From Pseudomonadota bacterium (GTDB lineage Bacteria > Pseudomonadota > Gammaproteobacteria > Burkholderiales > Methylophilaceae), in NCBI GenBank assembly GCA_029781535.1, contig JAKOWL010000152.1, forward strand, positions 1 to 35,231: a stretch of 35,231 bases of DNA. The letters are read 5' to 3'. This document shows, in pieces, positions 1-9,811 of the stretch. Each line of letters starts with the position of its first letter. Within the stretch, counting starts at the first letter, position 1. The notes below the pieces were generated by a model. The model had not been told where the DNA came from. It did no database searches and was given only the letters and a program-made list of their open reading frames with translations. The translations under genes were made by a program, and so were the position numbers.

Positions 1-1
1 C

Positions 2-346
2 GAATACCTCGTCGTAATGGTCGTTGATATTTTCTACATCCGCCGTCCAGCTTTCCTTCGGCAAGCCTTGTTTCTCAAGGAACGCTTCCAGCACTTTCAG
101 TTCCACCGCCAGCTTACCCAATGCCCCACGCTGGGTCGCATCGGTAACCCCTATATTGATCGTCCACTCCGCACTATCCGCTTTGATGGGCTTTTCTGCC
201 AAGCCCTTTACGGTGATGCTTTGCTGACCGGATACCGCACGTTTGGCCTGTACGCCAAGAATGAACGCCGCACCAGCCATGCCGATGGCCAGCAACAGGC
301 CCAGAATGGTCATTGCGTTAAAAAAGCTTTTGTTTTCTGTCTGCAT
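2..346 (-). CDS. SIMPL-domain (DUF541/YggE-like) protein, C-terminus cut by window edge
   Basis: Reading the minus strand from the ATG at 346-344 gives 115 codons without a stop down to base 2, so the gene runs off the left edge. The product begins MQTENKSFF. A single membrane anchor follows (about residues 10-33, AMTILGLLLAIGMAGAAFIL), then ITVKGLAEKPIKADSAEW, the usual opening of a SIMPL (DUF541) domain. These are periplasmic or membrane-anchored proteins of uncertain function, some linked to oxidative stress. The ATG is one base past the hisS stop, so the two genes are probably co-transcribed and translationally coupled. In many proteobacteria the gene after hisS is yfgM; this one does not resemble it. 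The family call is by pattern recognition; the open frame was read directly. Confidence 0.75.
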   Translation of the reverse strand, partial: MQTENKSFFNAMTILGLLLAIGMAGAAFILGVQAKRAVSGQQSITVKGLAEKPIKADSAEWTINIGVTDATQRGALGKLAVELKVLEAFLEKQGLPKESWTADVENINDHYDEVF

Positions 347-347
347 G

Positions 348-1604
348 TCAGCCTCTGATTCTTGCTGCTACTTCAGCCAGTTTACAGCGCGCCTGCTCGC
401 CTTGCTCCAATAAAGGTTTCAATGCAATTTCACCGGCATTCACTTCATCATCACCCAGAATAGCTGCAAAGCGTGCGCCACTTTTATCTGCACGCTTCAT
501 TTGCGATTTGAAACTGCCGCCACCCGCATTCATCACTACACTCAACCCTGCGTCACGCAAGACTTCTGCTGTGCTCATTGCCTGCTTTTCTGCCAGTTCT
601 CCGGCAAATACCAGATAAACATCCGGTGTTTGCGACGCGGTCACGCCGTATTCCTGCATCAGCAGAATCACGCGTTCCAGCCCGATACCGAAACCGCACG
701 CCGGTGTAGGGTTGCCGCCACTACGTTCCACCAGCCCATCATAACGGCCGCCACCGGCAATGGTACCCTGCGCACCCAGTTTGTCTGTCACCCACTCGTA
801 CACGGTACGGTTGTAATAATCCAAGCCGCGGACCAGCCTATGGTTAACGACATAGGAAACGCCCGCCTGGTTCAACAATTCACACACACCGTCAAAATGT
901 GCTTTGGATTCCGCACCCAGTGTGTCCATCAGCTTGGGCGCAGCTTCACACATCGCTTGCATTCGCGGGTTCTTGCTATCCAGGATACGCAATGGGTTGG
1001 TATGCAGACGGCGCTTGGCGTCTTCATCCAGAATGTCCATATACTGCTCGAAATACGCAATCAGGGTCTTGCGATAAGCAGCGCGCTCCTCTGCATCGCC
1101 AATCGTATTCAACTGCAGTTGCACGTCGGCGATGCCCAGTGCCTTCCATAACCTTGCCAGCAGGATGATCTGCTCGGCATCCACGTCCGGCCCGGCATAC
1201 CCGAATGCCTCGGCCCCGATTTGATGGAACTGGCGCTGACGACCCTTCTGCACGTTCTCGTGCCTGAACATCGGCCCCGTGTACCACAAGCGCTGCGGCG
1301 CATTATAGGTCAGACTATGTTCCACTACAGCACGCACCGTTCCTGCTGTGCCTTCCGGCCGCAATGTCAACTTGTCGCCATTAAGGGGATCCATCCAAGC
1401 GTACATCTCCTTCTCGACAATGTCAGTATGCTCACCCACGCTGCGGACAAACAATTCTGTACTCTCCACTACAGGTGTACGGATCTGGTTATAGCCGTAC
1501 TGCGCCAGCACCTGACGTGCGGTATCTTCCAGCTTGAACCACAGAGGAGTGGCCTCGGGCAGGATGTCGTAAAAACCTTTTATGCTCTGAATCTTTTGTG
1601 CCAT
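348..1604 (-). CDS. hisS: Histidyl-tRNA synthetase
   Basis: Charges tRNA-His in the cytoplasm. The 418-residue length is normal. Class II motifs are in order: motif 2 spans [15 protein letters not shown] (82-96) and [20 protein letters not shown] (113-132); the histidine-specific [15 protein letters not shown] is at 257-271; motif 3 is [13 protein letters not shown]; a C-terminal anticodon-binding domain follows. The N-terminus [17 protein letters not shown] matches the family, which supports the start at 1604. It lies 8 bp after the ispG stop on the same strand and one base before the SIMPL gene, inside a minus-strand housekeeping operon. Confidence 0.97.
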   Translation of the reverse strand: MAQKIQSIKGFYDILPEATPLWFKLEDTARQVLAQYGYNQIRTPVVESTELFVRSVGEHTDIVEKEMYAWMDPLNGDKLTLRPEGTAGTVRAVVEHSLTYNAPQRLWYTGPMFRHENVQKGRQRQFHQIGAEAFGYAGPDVDAEQIILLARLWKALGIADVQLQLNTIGDAEERAAYRKTLIAYFEQYMDILDEDAKRRLHTNPLRILDSKNPRMQAMCEAAPKLMDTLGAESKAHFDGVCELLNQAGVSYVVNHRLVRGLDYYNRTVYEWVTDKLGAQGTIAGGGRYDGLVERSGGNPTPACGFGIGLERVILLMQEYGVTASQTPDVYLVFAGELAEKQAMSTAEVLRDAGLSVVMNAGGGSFKSQMKRADKSGARFAAILGDDEVNAGEIALKPLLEQGEQARCKLAEVAARIRG

Positions 1605-1612
1605 GAATTTGA

Positions 1613-2899
1613 TTAGTGATTAACTGCTTGAATCGGAATAGATTTTTTAGTATCAACCTGAGAGGCAGATTCCATGCGGCTTCCAGCCATATCGTTTTGA
1701 TAGTGCTCTTTTACGTAATCATCCACGATCTGCTGGAACTCTGCGGCGATATGGTCGCCCTTCAGCGTCACGGTTTTCACACCATCCACAAACACCGGCG
1801 CAACAGGCGTCTCACCAGTACCAGGCAAACTGATGCCGATATTGGCTAGCTTGGACTCTCCCGGCCCGTTGACCACGCAGCCCATCACCGCCACGTTCAT
1901 GTTCTCCACACCAGGATACCGGGTACGCCAAACCGGCATCTGGTTACGCAGGTAAGTCTGTATTTGCAAGGCCAGTTCCTGAAAATAAGTGCTGGTCGTG
2001 CGCCCACAACCCGGGCAGGCTGTCACCAAAGGCGTGAATGAACGGATACCCATGGTCTGCAAGATCTCCTGCGCGACGATGACTTCTTTGGTGCGGGATT
2101 CGTTAGGTTCTGGCGTCAGGCTGACTCGAATGGTGTCGCCGATGCCCTGCTGCAGCAAAATCGCCAGCGCTGCAGTGGAAGCCACTACACCTTTGGTGCC
2201 CATGCCTGCTTCGGTCAAGCCCAGATGCAGCGGGTAATCACAGCGTTTGCCCAGTTCGACATAAACCTTGACCAGATCCTGCACGTTGCTGACTTTGCAG
2301 GAAATAATGATCTGGTTCGGGTCCAGTCCCCATTCTACAGCCTGCTGCGCGCTTTCCAGTGCAGATTGGATCAGCGCCTCACGCATGAGGTCATCCGAAG
2401 ACAATGGATTAGCGGATTTGCCGTTCTCGTCCATCATCTGCGCCATCTTGGCCTGATCTAGGCTGCCCCAGTTGACGCCGATGCGCACGGATTTCTTGTA
2501 CTGGATCGCTGCTTCTATCATGGCGGCGAACTGCTCATCGCGCTTGCTGCCCTTGCCCACATTGCCCGGGTTGATGCGGTATTTGGCCAAAGCCTGCGCG
2601 CATTCCGGATAAGCCTGCAGCAATTTGTGCCCATTGAAGTGAAAATCCCCCACCAGCGGCACATTGCAGCCCATCGCATCCAAACCCACACGGATATTAG
2701 CGACCTGCGCAGCAGCCTCCATGGAGTTCACCGTGATGCGGACAACTTCACTGCCAGCTTGCCAGAGATCATAAACCTGCTGGATGGTGGCCTGCGCATT
2801 GGCGGTGTCAGTATTGGTCATGCTCTGCACCACCACCGGATGCTGCGAACCTACCGCCACATGGCCGATCATGACGGTGCGTGTGCTTCTACGCTGCAT
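1613..2899 (-). CDS. ispG: 4-hydroxy-3-methylbut-2-enyl diphosphate synthase (flavodoxin)
   Basis: Penultimate step of the MEP isoprenoid pathway: converts MEcPP to HMBPP using a [4Fe-4S] cluster. The three cluster cysteines are visible as ACPGCGRT (C295, C298) and [12 protein letters not shown] (C341), with the conserved Glu348 nearby. The N-terminal TIM-barrel signature [11 protein letters not shown] (22-32) and HFNGHKLL are present. At 428 residues it matches the short bacterial form. It sits between rodZ-like (4-bp gap) and hisS (8-bp gap), the common betaproteobacterial order, so one transcript is likely. Confidence 0.97.
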   Translation of the reverse strand: MQRRSTRTVMIGHVAVGSQHPVVVQSMTNTDTANAQATIQQVYDLWQAGSEVVRITVNSMEAAAQVANIRVGLDAMGCNVPLVGDFHFNGHKLLQAYPECAQALAKYRINPGNVGKGSKRDEQFAAMIEAAIQYKKSVRIGVNWGSLDQAKMAQMMDENGKSANPLSSDDLMREALIQSALESAQQAVEWGLDPNQIIISCKVSNVQDLVKVYVELGKRCDYPLHLGLTEAGMGTKGVVASTAALAILLQQGIGDTIRVSLTPEPNESRTKEVIVAQEILQTMGIRSFTPLVTACPGCGRTTSTYFQELALQIQTYLRNQMPVWRTRYPGVENMNVAVMGCVVNGPGESKLANIGISLPGTGETPVAPVFVDGVKTVTLKGDHIAAEFQQIVDDYVKEHYQNDMAGSRMESASQVDTKKSIPIQAVNH

Positions 2900-2903
2900 A
2901 CAA

Positions 2904-3917
2904 CTACTCTACCTTAAGTCGCGCCACATTGACTTTAGTATGCGGTCCCAGGTTCGTCTCAACACCATTCACGCTCAAGCTGGTACCGCTGGCGTTACCT
3001 ATCACCACGTTCAAAGGCGGAGGTGCTTCAAAAACCTCATGGTTACCGGCAAACAAAATCTTATTAAAGATCTCCTTACCATTAGCATCCGTGACGCTGA
3101 TCCAGGTTTCCTGTGTAGCAGAAAACTCCAGCTTGGAAACTTTCGTCGCATTGACTGGCGCCACAGCAGCTGTACCCTCAGATGGTGCTGCCGAAGGAGA
3201 CTGCGTCATCTGCGTATCAGCGTTTACCTGAGGTGCTGGCGTTGGCGCAACCTCAGTGACTGTTGCGGGCGTCGCAGTGTTGCCAGGTGGCAAGGTGATT
3301 TCCGTTGTGGCCGATTGCGCATCAGACGCTTCAGGTTGGCGTTCACCAGCCGGCAATGCAGCCTGTGGCAAAGGCTCCGGGGCAGGCAATTTACTGGCCG
3401 TTGGCGCCACAGGATTTGGTTTCTCAATGTAGGATTGGTAAAACAGCCAGACACCTGCGCCTAGCAGAACCACCAGCAACATAGGCAATAATCCCTTGAG
3501 ATTAGGTTTTTTATATTGCCTGCTACCAGCATAGGGGGCTGGAGGAACCGTGAAGGATTGTGGCGCCTTGTCTGGCACCAAGACATTGTATGCATCCAGT
3601 AACGGTTCGAAACTGATACCCAGTTGCTTGGCATAATTGCGGATGAACCCGCGCACGATAGTGGGTTCTGGCAGCGCATCAAAGTTGTCTGACTCCAAAG
3701 CCTCGATCTGCTTGACACTCAGGCGCAAGCGGCTTGCAACGGTCTGTACACTCAACCCCTGCTTTTCGCGATTCGTCCGCAGCGCTCCGCCGCAGCGGGA
3801 ACGATATTCCGACGTGACAGCGCTTTCTGACGTTGCGTCCTGCTGCGCTATCGATTCCTGACCAATCTCGGCAGCTTCCAGTTTTTCTTCTGTCTTGGTT
3901 TTAGGTTTTCTAGCCAT
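2904..3917 (-). CDS. rodZ: RodZ-like cytoskeletal HTH membrane protein
   Basis: RodZ links MreB to the cell-wall elongation machinery. The sequence shows an N-terminal charged segment, a Cro/CI-type helix-turn-helix ([20 protein letters not shown]), the typical [20 protein letters not shown] helix, one transmembrane helix ([19 protein letters not shown]), a Pro/Ala/Thr-rich periplasmic linker and a C-terminal beta domain ([20 protein letters not shown]) of the DUF4115 type. An upstream ATG at 3947 is in frame, but the ATG at 3917 (MARKPKTK) has AGGTGA about 5 bases before it and is preferred, giving 337 residues. It lies between pilF and ispG. Confidence 0.9.
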   Translation of the reverse strand: MARKPKTKTEEKLEAAEIGQESIAQQDATSESAVTSEYRSRCGGALRTNREKQGLSVQTVASRLRLSVKQIEALESDNFDALPEPTIVRGFIRNYAKQLGISFEPLLDAYNVLVPDKAPQSFTVPPAPYAGSRQYKKPNLKGLLPMLLVVLLGAGVWLFYQSYIEKPNPVAPTASKLPAPEPLPQAALPAGERQPEASDAQSATTEITLPPGNTATPATVTEVAPTPAPQVNADTQMTQSPSAAPSEGTAAVAPVNATKVSKLEFSATQETWISVTDANGKEIFNKILFAGNHEVFEAPPPLNVVIGNASGTSLSVNGVETNLGPHTKVNVARLKVE

Positions 3918-3958
3918 AACTTCACCTTTGGGAAACGGATGTTGCAACAGATGTCACA

Positions 3959-4723
3959 TCACTGAGCGTTTAAGAGTAATCTGGTTTGCTCAGCATTAGG
4001 ATACTGGCGGCGCAATTGCAACGCATAGCTCGCCTCGTCATCCTTGTTACCGGTTGCGCGGGCGATACGGACACCCAACCATAGCACATCTGGTCCTGGC
4101 GCTGACACCAGTGCATTTTGCAAAGTCTTTTGCGCGGTCGTCACATCACCACGCGCAAACTGTATCTCCGCCAGCTGATATGCTGCCGCATGTGTGAGCG
4201 GCTCTATCTGCAATGCCTTGTTGAGATACCGCTCGGCAGCAGCGAAATCCTTTTTGCGGACTGAGCAGATACCTGCATTTGCATAAGCCAGGTTTGGGGT
4301 GGAATACAATGGGTTCTTCACCGCATCCATGAACTGAACAACAGCCTCGTCGTAACGGCCTTTATTACATAAGAAGTTGCCGTAATTATTATGCGACTCA
4401 GAATTGTTAGGCTGGAGCTGAATAGCTTTTTTGAAGCTGGCTTCCGCTTCAGCGTCTTCACCTAATGCAGCACGCACCAACCCCATGCCATTATAGGCAA
4501 GCGCATAATTCGGATATGCCTTGATCGCCTCGGTAAATTCATCCAAAGCCACTTCCAGCTTGTTCTGCTGAAAATACGCCGCACCCAAGTCGGTATGCGC
4601 CTTGGCACGCGCCAGAGCAGCCACATCGGAACGTGAACTTTGGCTGGGCCCCGTAGCACAAGCAGAAACGCTCAACACAAACACCATCAAAGCTATGTAT
4701 TTCATCTTCCTCATGCCTGACAT
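3959..4723 (-). CDS. pilF: Type IV pilus assembly lipoprotein with TPR repeats (PilF/PilW)
   Basis: An outer-membrane pilotin-type lipoprotein that helps the PilQ secretin assemble. The N-terminus is a lipoprotein signal (KYIALMVFVLSVSACATG), with lipidation expected on the Cys of VSAC. It is followed by consecutive TPR units such as AYFQQNKLEVALDEFTEAIK, ALAYNGMGLVRAALGEDAEA and ESHNNYGNFLCNKGRYDEAV. About 254 residues, normal for PilF/PilW. Start codons at 4723, 4714 and 4705 are all possible; GGTGA lies about 9 bases before the 4714 ATG. The gap to the upstream rlmN stop is 9 bp. The rlmN-pilF-rodZ order is common in this class. Confidence 0.9.
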   Translation of the reverse strand: MSGMRKMKYIALMVFVLSVSACATGPSQSSRSDVAALARAKAHTDLGAAYFQQNKLEVALDEFTEAIKAYPNYALAYNGMGLVRAALGEDAEAEASFKKAIQLQPNNSESHNNYGNFLCNKGRYDEAVVQFMDAVKNPLYSTPNLAYANAGICSVRKKDFAAAERYLNKALQIEPLTHAAAYQLAEIQFARGDVTTAQKTLQNALVSAPGPDVLWLGVRIARATGNKDDEASYALQLRRQYPNAEQTRLLLNAQ

Positions 4724-4732
4724 TCACCTTCG

Positions 4733-5839
4733 TTATTCGTTCACCGACACAATCGGCACATGTTTCTGCGTGCGTCTGGTCTTATCCAGCACCTTGCCGG
4801 CCAGTTGACCGCAAGCTGCATCGATATCCTCGCCGCGCGTCTTGCGGATAGTTACCACATGCCCGGCGCTCATGAGCATATCACGAAACACGCGGATTTG
4901 ATGCGGTTTCGAGCAGTCATATCCACTGCTGGGGAACGGGTTGAATGGGATAAGATTGAACTTACACGGCACATTCTTCACCAGTGCAATCAGTTGCCTG
5001 GCGTGTTCTTCCGTATCATTCACGCCATCCAGCATCACATATTCAAAGGTCACGAAATCACGCGGCGCCTTCACCAGATAACGCTGACAGGCCGCCATCA
5101 ATTCTTTCAGCGGGTATTTCCTGTTGATTGGCACGATCACGTCACGCAAAGCGTCGTTAGGCGCATGCAGGCTGACTGCCAATGCCACCGGACAATCCTC
5201 TTTCAACCTGTCCATCGCCGGCACCAGACCAGACGTGGAAAGCGTCACGCGGCGGCGGCTCAGGCCATAAGCGCTATCATCCAGCATGATCTGCATCGCG
5301 GTCACCACGTTATCGTAGTTGGCTAGCGGCTCGCCCATGCCCATCATCACCACATTGGAGATCATGCGTTCACCAGCCGGCAGCATGTCATAACCGTCAC
5401 GCTGTTTCAGACGCTGGTTGGCTACCCAAACCTGCCCGATGATCTCGGATACCTGCAGGTTGCGGTTGAAGCCTTGCCTGCCCGTGCTACAGAAAGTGCA
5501 TTCCAGCGCACACCCCACCTGGCTGGACACACACAGCGTGCCGCGGTCTGCCTCGGGAATGAACACCGTTTCGATGCTATTGACCGCATCGGCACCAATC
5601 AGCCACTTTACCGTACCGTCGTCGGATATCTTTTCCGTCTGCACCGCAGGCGGCACGATCTCGGCCTCGGCTGCTAGCTTTTCGCGCAGCGCCTTGGCGA
5701 TATCGGTCATTTGGGAGAAATCAGTCACGCCAAACTGATGTATCCATCGCATCAGCTGCTTGGCGCGAAAAGGCTTCTCGCCGATACTGACAAAGTAATC
5801 GGCGAGTTGTGATTGACTAAAATTTAACAAATTAATCAA
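4733..5839 (-). CDS. rlmN: Dual-specificity 23S rRNA (A2503)/tRNA (A37) C2-methyltransferase, radical SAM
   Basis: Methylates C2 of A2503 in 23S rRNA and A37 in some tRNAs. The radical SAM motif CxxxCxxC is C110-ALE-C114-TF-C117 ([13 protein letters not shown]). The family motif [13 protein letters not shown] and the C-terminal [13 protein letters not shown], holding the Cys that resolves the methyl adduct, are present. At 368 residues it is near family length. The N-terminus [20 protein letters not shown] is typical. Downstream of ndk and upstream of pilF on the minus strand. Confidence 0.97.
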   Translation of the reverse strand: MINLLNFSQSQLADYFVSIGEKPFRAKQLMRWIHQFGVTDFSQMTDIAKALREKLAAEAEIVPPAVQTEKISDDGTVKWLIGADAVNSIETVFIPEADRGTLCVSSQVGCALECTFCSTGRQGFNRNLQVSEIIGQVWVANQRLKQRDGYDMLPAGERMISNVVMMGMGEPLANYDNVVTAMQIMLDDSAYGLSRRRVTLSTSGLVPAMDRLKEDCPVALAVSLHAPNDALRDVIVPINRKYPLKELMAACQRYLVKAPRDFVTFEYVMLDGVNDTEEHARQLIALVKNVPCKFNLIPFNPFPSSGYDCSKPHQIRVFRDMLMSAGHVVTIRKTRGEDIDAACGQLAGKVLDKTRRTQKHVPIVSVNE

Positions 5840-5875
5840 TAAATTACCTAATTAATTTAAAGTAAATAATTAATA

Positions 5876-6280
5876 TTAGCCAAAGAAATATTTGATTTCG
5901 ATAGCTGCGTTTTCCAGGCTATCAGAACCATGCACTGCATTCGCATCGATGCTTTGTGCGAAATCAGCGCGAATCGTTCCCGGAGCCGCATCTTTCGGGT
6001 TGGTTGCGCCCATCAGCTCGCGATTCTTAGCTACTGCGTTCTCGCCTTCCAAAGCCTGGATCATCACTGGGCCGGAGATCATGAATGCCACCAGATCTTT
6101 AAAGAATGGGCGCTCTTTGTGCACAGCATAGAAACCCTCAGCCTCAGCTTGAGTCAGGTGCGCCATTCTAGCGGCCACGATTTTCAGGCCAGCATCTTCA
6201 AAACGTGTGTAGATCTTGCCGATCACGTTTTTAGCCACTGCGTCTGGTTTGATAATGGAAAGGGTACGTTCGATTGCCAT
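5876..6280 (-). CDS. ndk: Nucleoside diphosphate kinase
   Basis: Balances NTP and dNTP pools by phosphate transfer through a phospho-histidine. [20 protein letters not shown] and the active-site NAVHGSDS (His117) are clear, and the 134-residue length fits bacterial Ndk. It heads the minus-strand cluster. The 36 bp to rlmN is very AT-rich (5840-5875) and shows no clear terminator. Confidence 0.97.
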   Translation of the reverse strand: MAIERTLSIIKPDAVAKNVIGKIYTRFEDAGLKIVAARMAHLTQAEAEGFYAVHKERPFFKDLVAFMISGPVMIQALEGENAVAKNRELMGATNPKDAAPGTIRADFAQSIDANAVHGSDSLENAAIEIKYFFG

Positions 6281-6506
6281 GCTAACTCCAAAAGAATTTA
6301 TAAAATAAAAAGAAAATTAACAACTTAGGAAAAAACGAGATTCTAACATTTTCTGGCCGATTTTTCATTGCCTAAAGCACTGGCCTGTCAGGCGCATCCT
6401 TCCTGCCTTGCAGGGCACACTTTTCTTAATGAAAACGCGCGCGTATGATGGCTGCTTATTCGCAGGCGCGGACACCTCCTTTCTCATCAAACAAAACTAA
6501 CAACTT
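6281..6506. other. Divergent intergenic region between ndk and the fhc-side gene
   Basis: About 226 bp between the ndk start (minus) and the 6507 gene (plus). It must hold the ndk promoter and probably one for the plus-strand genes, but I cannot assign clean -35/-10 boxes. A short CCTGC/GCAGG inverted repeat is near 6402-6414, and a GCGCGCG run near 6436. Confidence 0.4.
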
Positions 6507-6908
6507 ATGGAAATCCTGACTTCCGGACTGATCTGGGATCTGCTCAAAAACATCAAATCCTGGCTGACGAATTTAAATCGCGCCAGCAAGGAGAGAAAGG
6601 AGCAGTCCATCAAGGCGCTGAGGAATGTCATTACCGCATCAAGAGAGACTGCTGTCTACATACGCCAGATGAACGATACCGGAAATCGCAGCCATGAGAC
6701 CGAGGCGCACCTGGCTTTACTCTGGACTGAGCTAGGATTTGCGCTGGAAGACATCGGCATCGCCAAACTGGCAAAACGCTGCCAGATAAAAGGCAAGGAA
6801 TGGGCGGACCCTGGCCATTATGACAAAGACTTCATACAAAAAGCCGATGTCAGCCTGGATAGAATGGAAAAGCTTGCCAACGAAATACTGGTGCAAATCA
6901 CCCGTTAA
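6507..6908 (+). CDS. Uncharacterised 133-residue helical protein upstream of fhcB
   Basis: I do not recognise the family. The product (MEILTSGLIWDLLKNIKSWL...) is charged, appears largely helical (SKERKEQSIKALRNVITASR), has no signal peptide or clear membrane helix, and ends with an amphipathic segment (SLDRMEKLANEILVQITR). There is no strong Shine-Dalgarno before the ATG at 6507. Codon use resembles the neighbours and no competing gene overlaps. It ends 42 bp before the fhcB start on the same strand, so it could share the fhc transcript. Confidence 0.6.
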   Translation: MEILTSGLIWDLLKNIKSWLTNLNRASKERKEQSIKALRNVITASRETAVYIRQMNDTGNRSHETEAHLALLWTELGFALEDIGIAKLAKRCQIKGKEWADPGHYDKDFIQKADVSLDRMEKLANEILVQITR

Positions 6909-6950
6909 TTCCAAGACGCATTGTTACTCTATTTATGGCAAAATGTTCTT

Positions 6951-8135
6951 ATGTCCTCGAACATTCAAATACCGAACGCCACCTGCCCCGCTTGCGGTTT
7001 GCTATGCGATGACATTCGCATAGAAGATGTAACAGCGCACAATGCCTGCACGAAGGGCATCGCGTTTTTTAGCCAGGCGATTGCCAATCCGCAGCCGTTG
7101 GTTAGCGGCAAACCTTCCTCACTCGAAGAAGCAGTAAAACACGCAGCTGGAATCCTGAGTCAATCTCTACGGCCTATGATTGCGGGCTTGAGTACGGATA
7201 TCCACGGCATGCGCGCCTTGACACCGCTGGCGACTAAATTAAAAGCCGATTTGCAGCACATCAACCAGGCTAGTCTGCAGCATAACATGCAAACCATGCA
7301 AAGTGCCGGCTGGTTCACTACCACCCTGAGTGAGGTAAAGAACCGCGCAGATGTCATTGTGTGTATCGGCACGGATATAGTGACCCACAACCCACGTTTC
7401 TTTGAACGCTTTGTGTGGGCGAAGAACGCGATGTTTACCGACCCGAACACGCGCAAAATCATTTATTTAGGCGGTGAAAAACTGGACACAATGCATGGCC
7501 GCGAATGCGCATGGGTATTGACTTCCAGGATAGCAGATTTACCTGATATCCTGGCAACATTGAATGCTTTGCTACTGAACAAACCGCTAAAAGCCAGTAC
7601 CGTCGCGGGTATCGCGATGACTGATTTACAGAAACTGGCCGAAACACTCAAACAGGCAAAATATGCCGTATTGGCCTGGGCGGCGAAGGATCTGGATTTC
7701 CCGCATGCGTCGCTAGCGGTGCAACAGATTACTAACATCGTTGCCACTTTAAACCAGACCACGCGCGCGGCTGGCTTGCCGCTGGGCGGCAGCGATGGTG
7801 ATTACAGCATCAATAATGTGCATGCATGGCGAACTGGCAAAGTGTTGCCCGATTTGACAGATGCCAAGCCTGACGCGCAGGTTTGGGTCAACAGTTTCAA
7901 CGCCGACGCCCCGCCCAGTTTTTGCCACACGCCTACGATTATTTTGGGTAACGCCAATACACCTTGGAGCAACCATGCCGACGTGTTCATTCCTATCGCA
8001 ACCCCAGGGCTAGATTGCAACGGTACGATGATGCGTGTGGATTCCTCCATCAGTCTGCCGCTGAAGCAAGTGCGCGAAAGCGGATTACCGACACTGGCGG
8101 ATGTAGTGCGCAAACTGGAGGCGCTGCTGCCATGA
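6951..8135 (+). CDS. fhcB: Formyltransferase/hydrolase complex subunit B (formylmethanofuran dehydrogenase subunit B homologue)
   Basis: Part of the Fhc complex, which transfers formyl from formyl-H4MPT to methylofuran and hydrolyses it to formate. The protein resembles archaeal FmdB/FwdB but is believed not to act as a molybdenum/tungsten dehydrogenase. The N-terminus keeps CPACGLLCDD (C12, C15, C19) plus NAC (C33), the spacing of the FwdB iron-sulfur motif. Later it has NADVIVCIGTD-like and LGNANTPWSNHADVFIP segments of the molybdopterin-oxidoreductase fold. The ATG at 6951 is preferred over 6921 because it gives the expected N-terminus (394 residues). The stop overlaps the fhcA start (ATGA). 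Confidence 0.92.
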   Translation: MSSNIQIPNATCPACGLLCDDIRIEDVTAHNACTKGIAFFSQAIANPQPLVSGKPSSLEEAVKHAAGILSQSLRPMIAGLSTDIHGMRALTPLATKLKADLQHINQASLQHNMQTMQSAGWFTTTLSEVKNRADVIVCIGTDIVTHNPRFFERFVWAKNAMFTDPNTRKIIYLGGEKLDTMHGRECAWVLTSRIADLPDILATLNALLLNKPLKASTVAGIAMTDLQKLAETLKQAKYAVLAWAAKDLDFPHASLAVQQITNIVATLNQTTRAAGLPLGGSDGDYSINNVHAWRTGKVLPDLTDAKPDAQVWVNSFNADAPPSFCHTPTIILGNANTPWSNHADVFIPIATPGLDCNGTMMRVDSSISLPLKQVRESGLPTLADVVRKLEALLP

Positions 8136-9787
8136 TTACACTATTAAAAGGCGGCCGCCTCTACGACCCTGCACACAACAAGGATGGCGTACAGCAGGAC
8201 ATCTACATTCGCGACGGCCGCATCATCGACAAGCCGGATGCAACTGAAAAAATAGGCCAAGCTTATGATTTGACAGGGAAAGTGGTGATGGCCGGTGCGA
8301 TTGACATGCACAGCCACATCGGGGGCGGCAAAGTGAACATCGCCCGCATGCTGTTGCCGGAATTCAGAACATACACCGAGCCGGAAGCGCACATCTGCAC
8401 GCCGCACTGCAAGCACCACGCGACGCCCACGACGACCGAAACCGGTTTCCGCTATATCGAGATGGGTTACACCGCTGCTTTCGAGCCGGCGATGATGCCT
8501 ATCAACGCCCGCCAGACGCACCTGGAAATGGGCGATACGCCGTTGATAGACAAAGGCTGTTATGCCATGCTGGGCAATGACGATTATTTCCTGCGTCTGC
8601 TCCACCAGAAAGCCGACCAGAAGATTATCAACGACTATGTGGCCTGGACTCTGCATGCCACCCAGGCCATCGGCATTAAAGTGGTCAATCCGGGCGGCAT
8701 CTCGGCCTTCAAGTTCAACCAGCGCAAGCTGGATCTGGATGAAAACAACGCACATTATCAGGTATCGCCGCGCGACATTCTTAAGGCCCTTAGCAGCGCC
8801 GTGCATGAATTAGGCATCGCCAAGCCTCTGCACGTACATTGCAATAACCTAGGCGCTGCTGGCAACTTCGAGACCACTCTCAACACCATGGGCGCGAGCG
8901 ATGGCCTGCCGATGCACCTGACGCATATCCAGTTCCACAGCTACGGTACAGAAGGCGACAAGAAATTCTCATCCGCTGCGGCGCAGATTGCCGAAGCTCT
9001 GAACAAACATAAGCACATCACAGCCGATGTCGGACAAATCTTGTTCGGCCAAACCGTGACCGCATCCGGCGATACGATGCAGCAATACCTGAACAGTAAA
9101 CTCGCCCACCCGAAAAAATCCGTACTGATGGATATCGAGTGCGAAGCGGGTTGCGGCGTGGTGCCTTTCAAATACAAAGACCAGAATTATGTGAACGCGC
9201 TGCAATGGGCAATTGGGCTGGAAATCTTCCTGAGTGTCGAAGATCCCTGGCGCATCTTCCTGACCACAGACCACCCGAATGGTGCGCCGTTTGTCAGCTA
9301 CCCGCACTTGATTCGCCTGCTGATGGACAAGACTTTCCGTAACGAGATGTTCGACAAACTGAATCTGGATGCGCAGGCGATGAGTAACCTGAAGTCACTG
9401 GAGCGTGAATACACGCTGTATGAGATCGCCACCATGACCCGTGCTGCTGCTGCCAAACTGATTGGTCTGAAAGACCGCGGACATCTGGGCGTCAGTGCGG
9501 CAGCGGACATCACAGTATACACCGACCAGGCTGACCGCGAAGCAATGTTCAGTAAGCCTGATTTCGTGTTCAAGGATGGTAAATTAGTCGTCAAAGATGG
9601 CAAAGTCATCAAAGTGACCTGGGGCGCCACCCACACTGCGAAACCTGTATTCGACAACAGCGTAGAGCGCGGCTTGCGCGATTACTTTGAAAAATACCAG
9701 ACGATTCAACTGGATAACCTTAAAATCAGCAATGACGAGATTGCCGATAACGGCAACGGCAGAATCATCAACCAGACTATAGATTAG
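8132..9787 (+). CDS. fhcA: Formyltransferase/hydrolase complex subunit A (amidohydrolase-fold formyl hydrolase)
   Basis: The hydrolase subunit of Fhc: it releases formate from formyl-methylofuran at a metal centre. The amidohydrolase metal motif is DMHSHIGGGK (H60, H62), followed by HVHCNN, THIQFHSYG and the aspartate-bearing TTDHPNGAPF. 551 residues, similar to FwdA/FmdA homologues. An in-frame start at 7964 would lie far inside fhcB; the ATG at 8132 overlaps the fhcB stop as ATGA and gives the expected MITLLKGGRLYDP start. Confidence 0.95.
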   Translation: MITLLKGGRLYDPAHNKDGVQQDIYIRDGRIIDKPDATEKIGQAYDLTGKVVMAGAIDMHSHIGGGKVNIARMLLPEFRTYTEPEAHICTPHCKHHATPTTTETGFRYIEMGYTAAFEPAMMPINARQTHLEMGDTPLIDKGCYAMLGNDDYFLRLLHQKADQKIINDYVAWTLHATQAIGIKVVNPGGISAFKFNQRKLDLDENNAHYQVSPRDILKALSSAVHELGIAKPLHVHCNNLGAAGNFETTLNTMGASDGLPMHLTHIQFHSYGTEGDKKFSSAAAQIAEALNKHKHITADVGQILFGQTVTASGDTMQQYLNSKLAHPKKSVLMDIECEAGCGVVPFKYKDQNYVNALQWAIGLEIFLSVEDPWRIFLTTDHPNGAPFVSYPHLIRLLMDKTFRNEMFDKLNLDAQAMSNLKSLEREYTLYEIATMTRAAAAKLIGLKDRGHLGVSAAADITVYTDQADREAMFSKPDFVFKDGKLVVKDGKVIKVTWGATHTAKPVFDNSVERGLRDYFEKYQTIQLDNLKISNDEIADNGNGRIINQTID

Positions 9788-9811
9788 AAAGTCTGGGGAT
9801 TAGGAGCTTTT

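Noticed and set aside
7964-8131. Upstream extension of fhcA
   Set aside because: It lies entirely inside fhcB; the ATG at 8132 gives the conserved N-terminus and the ATGA overlap.
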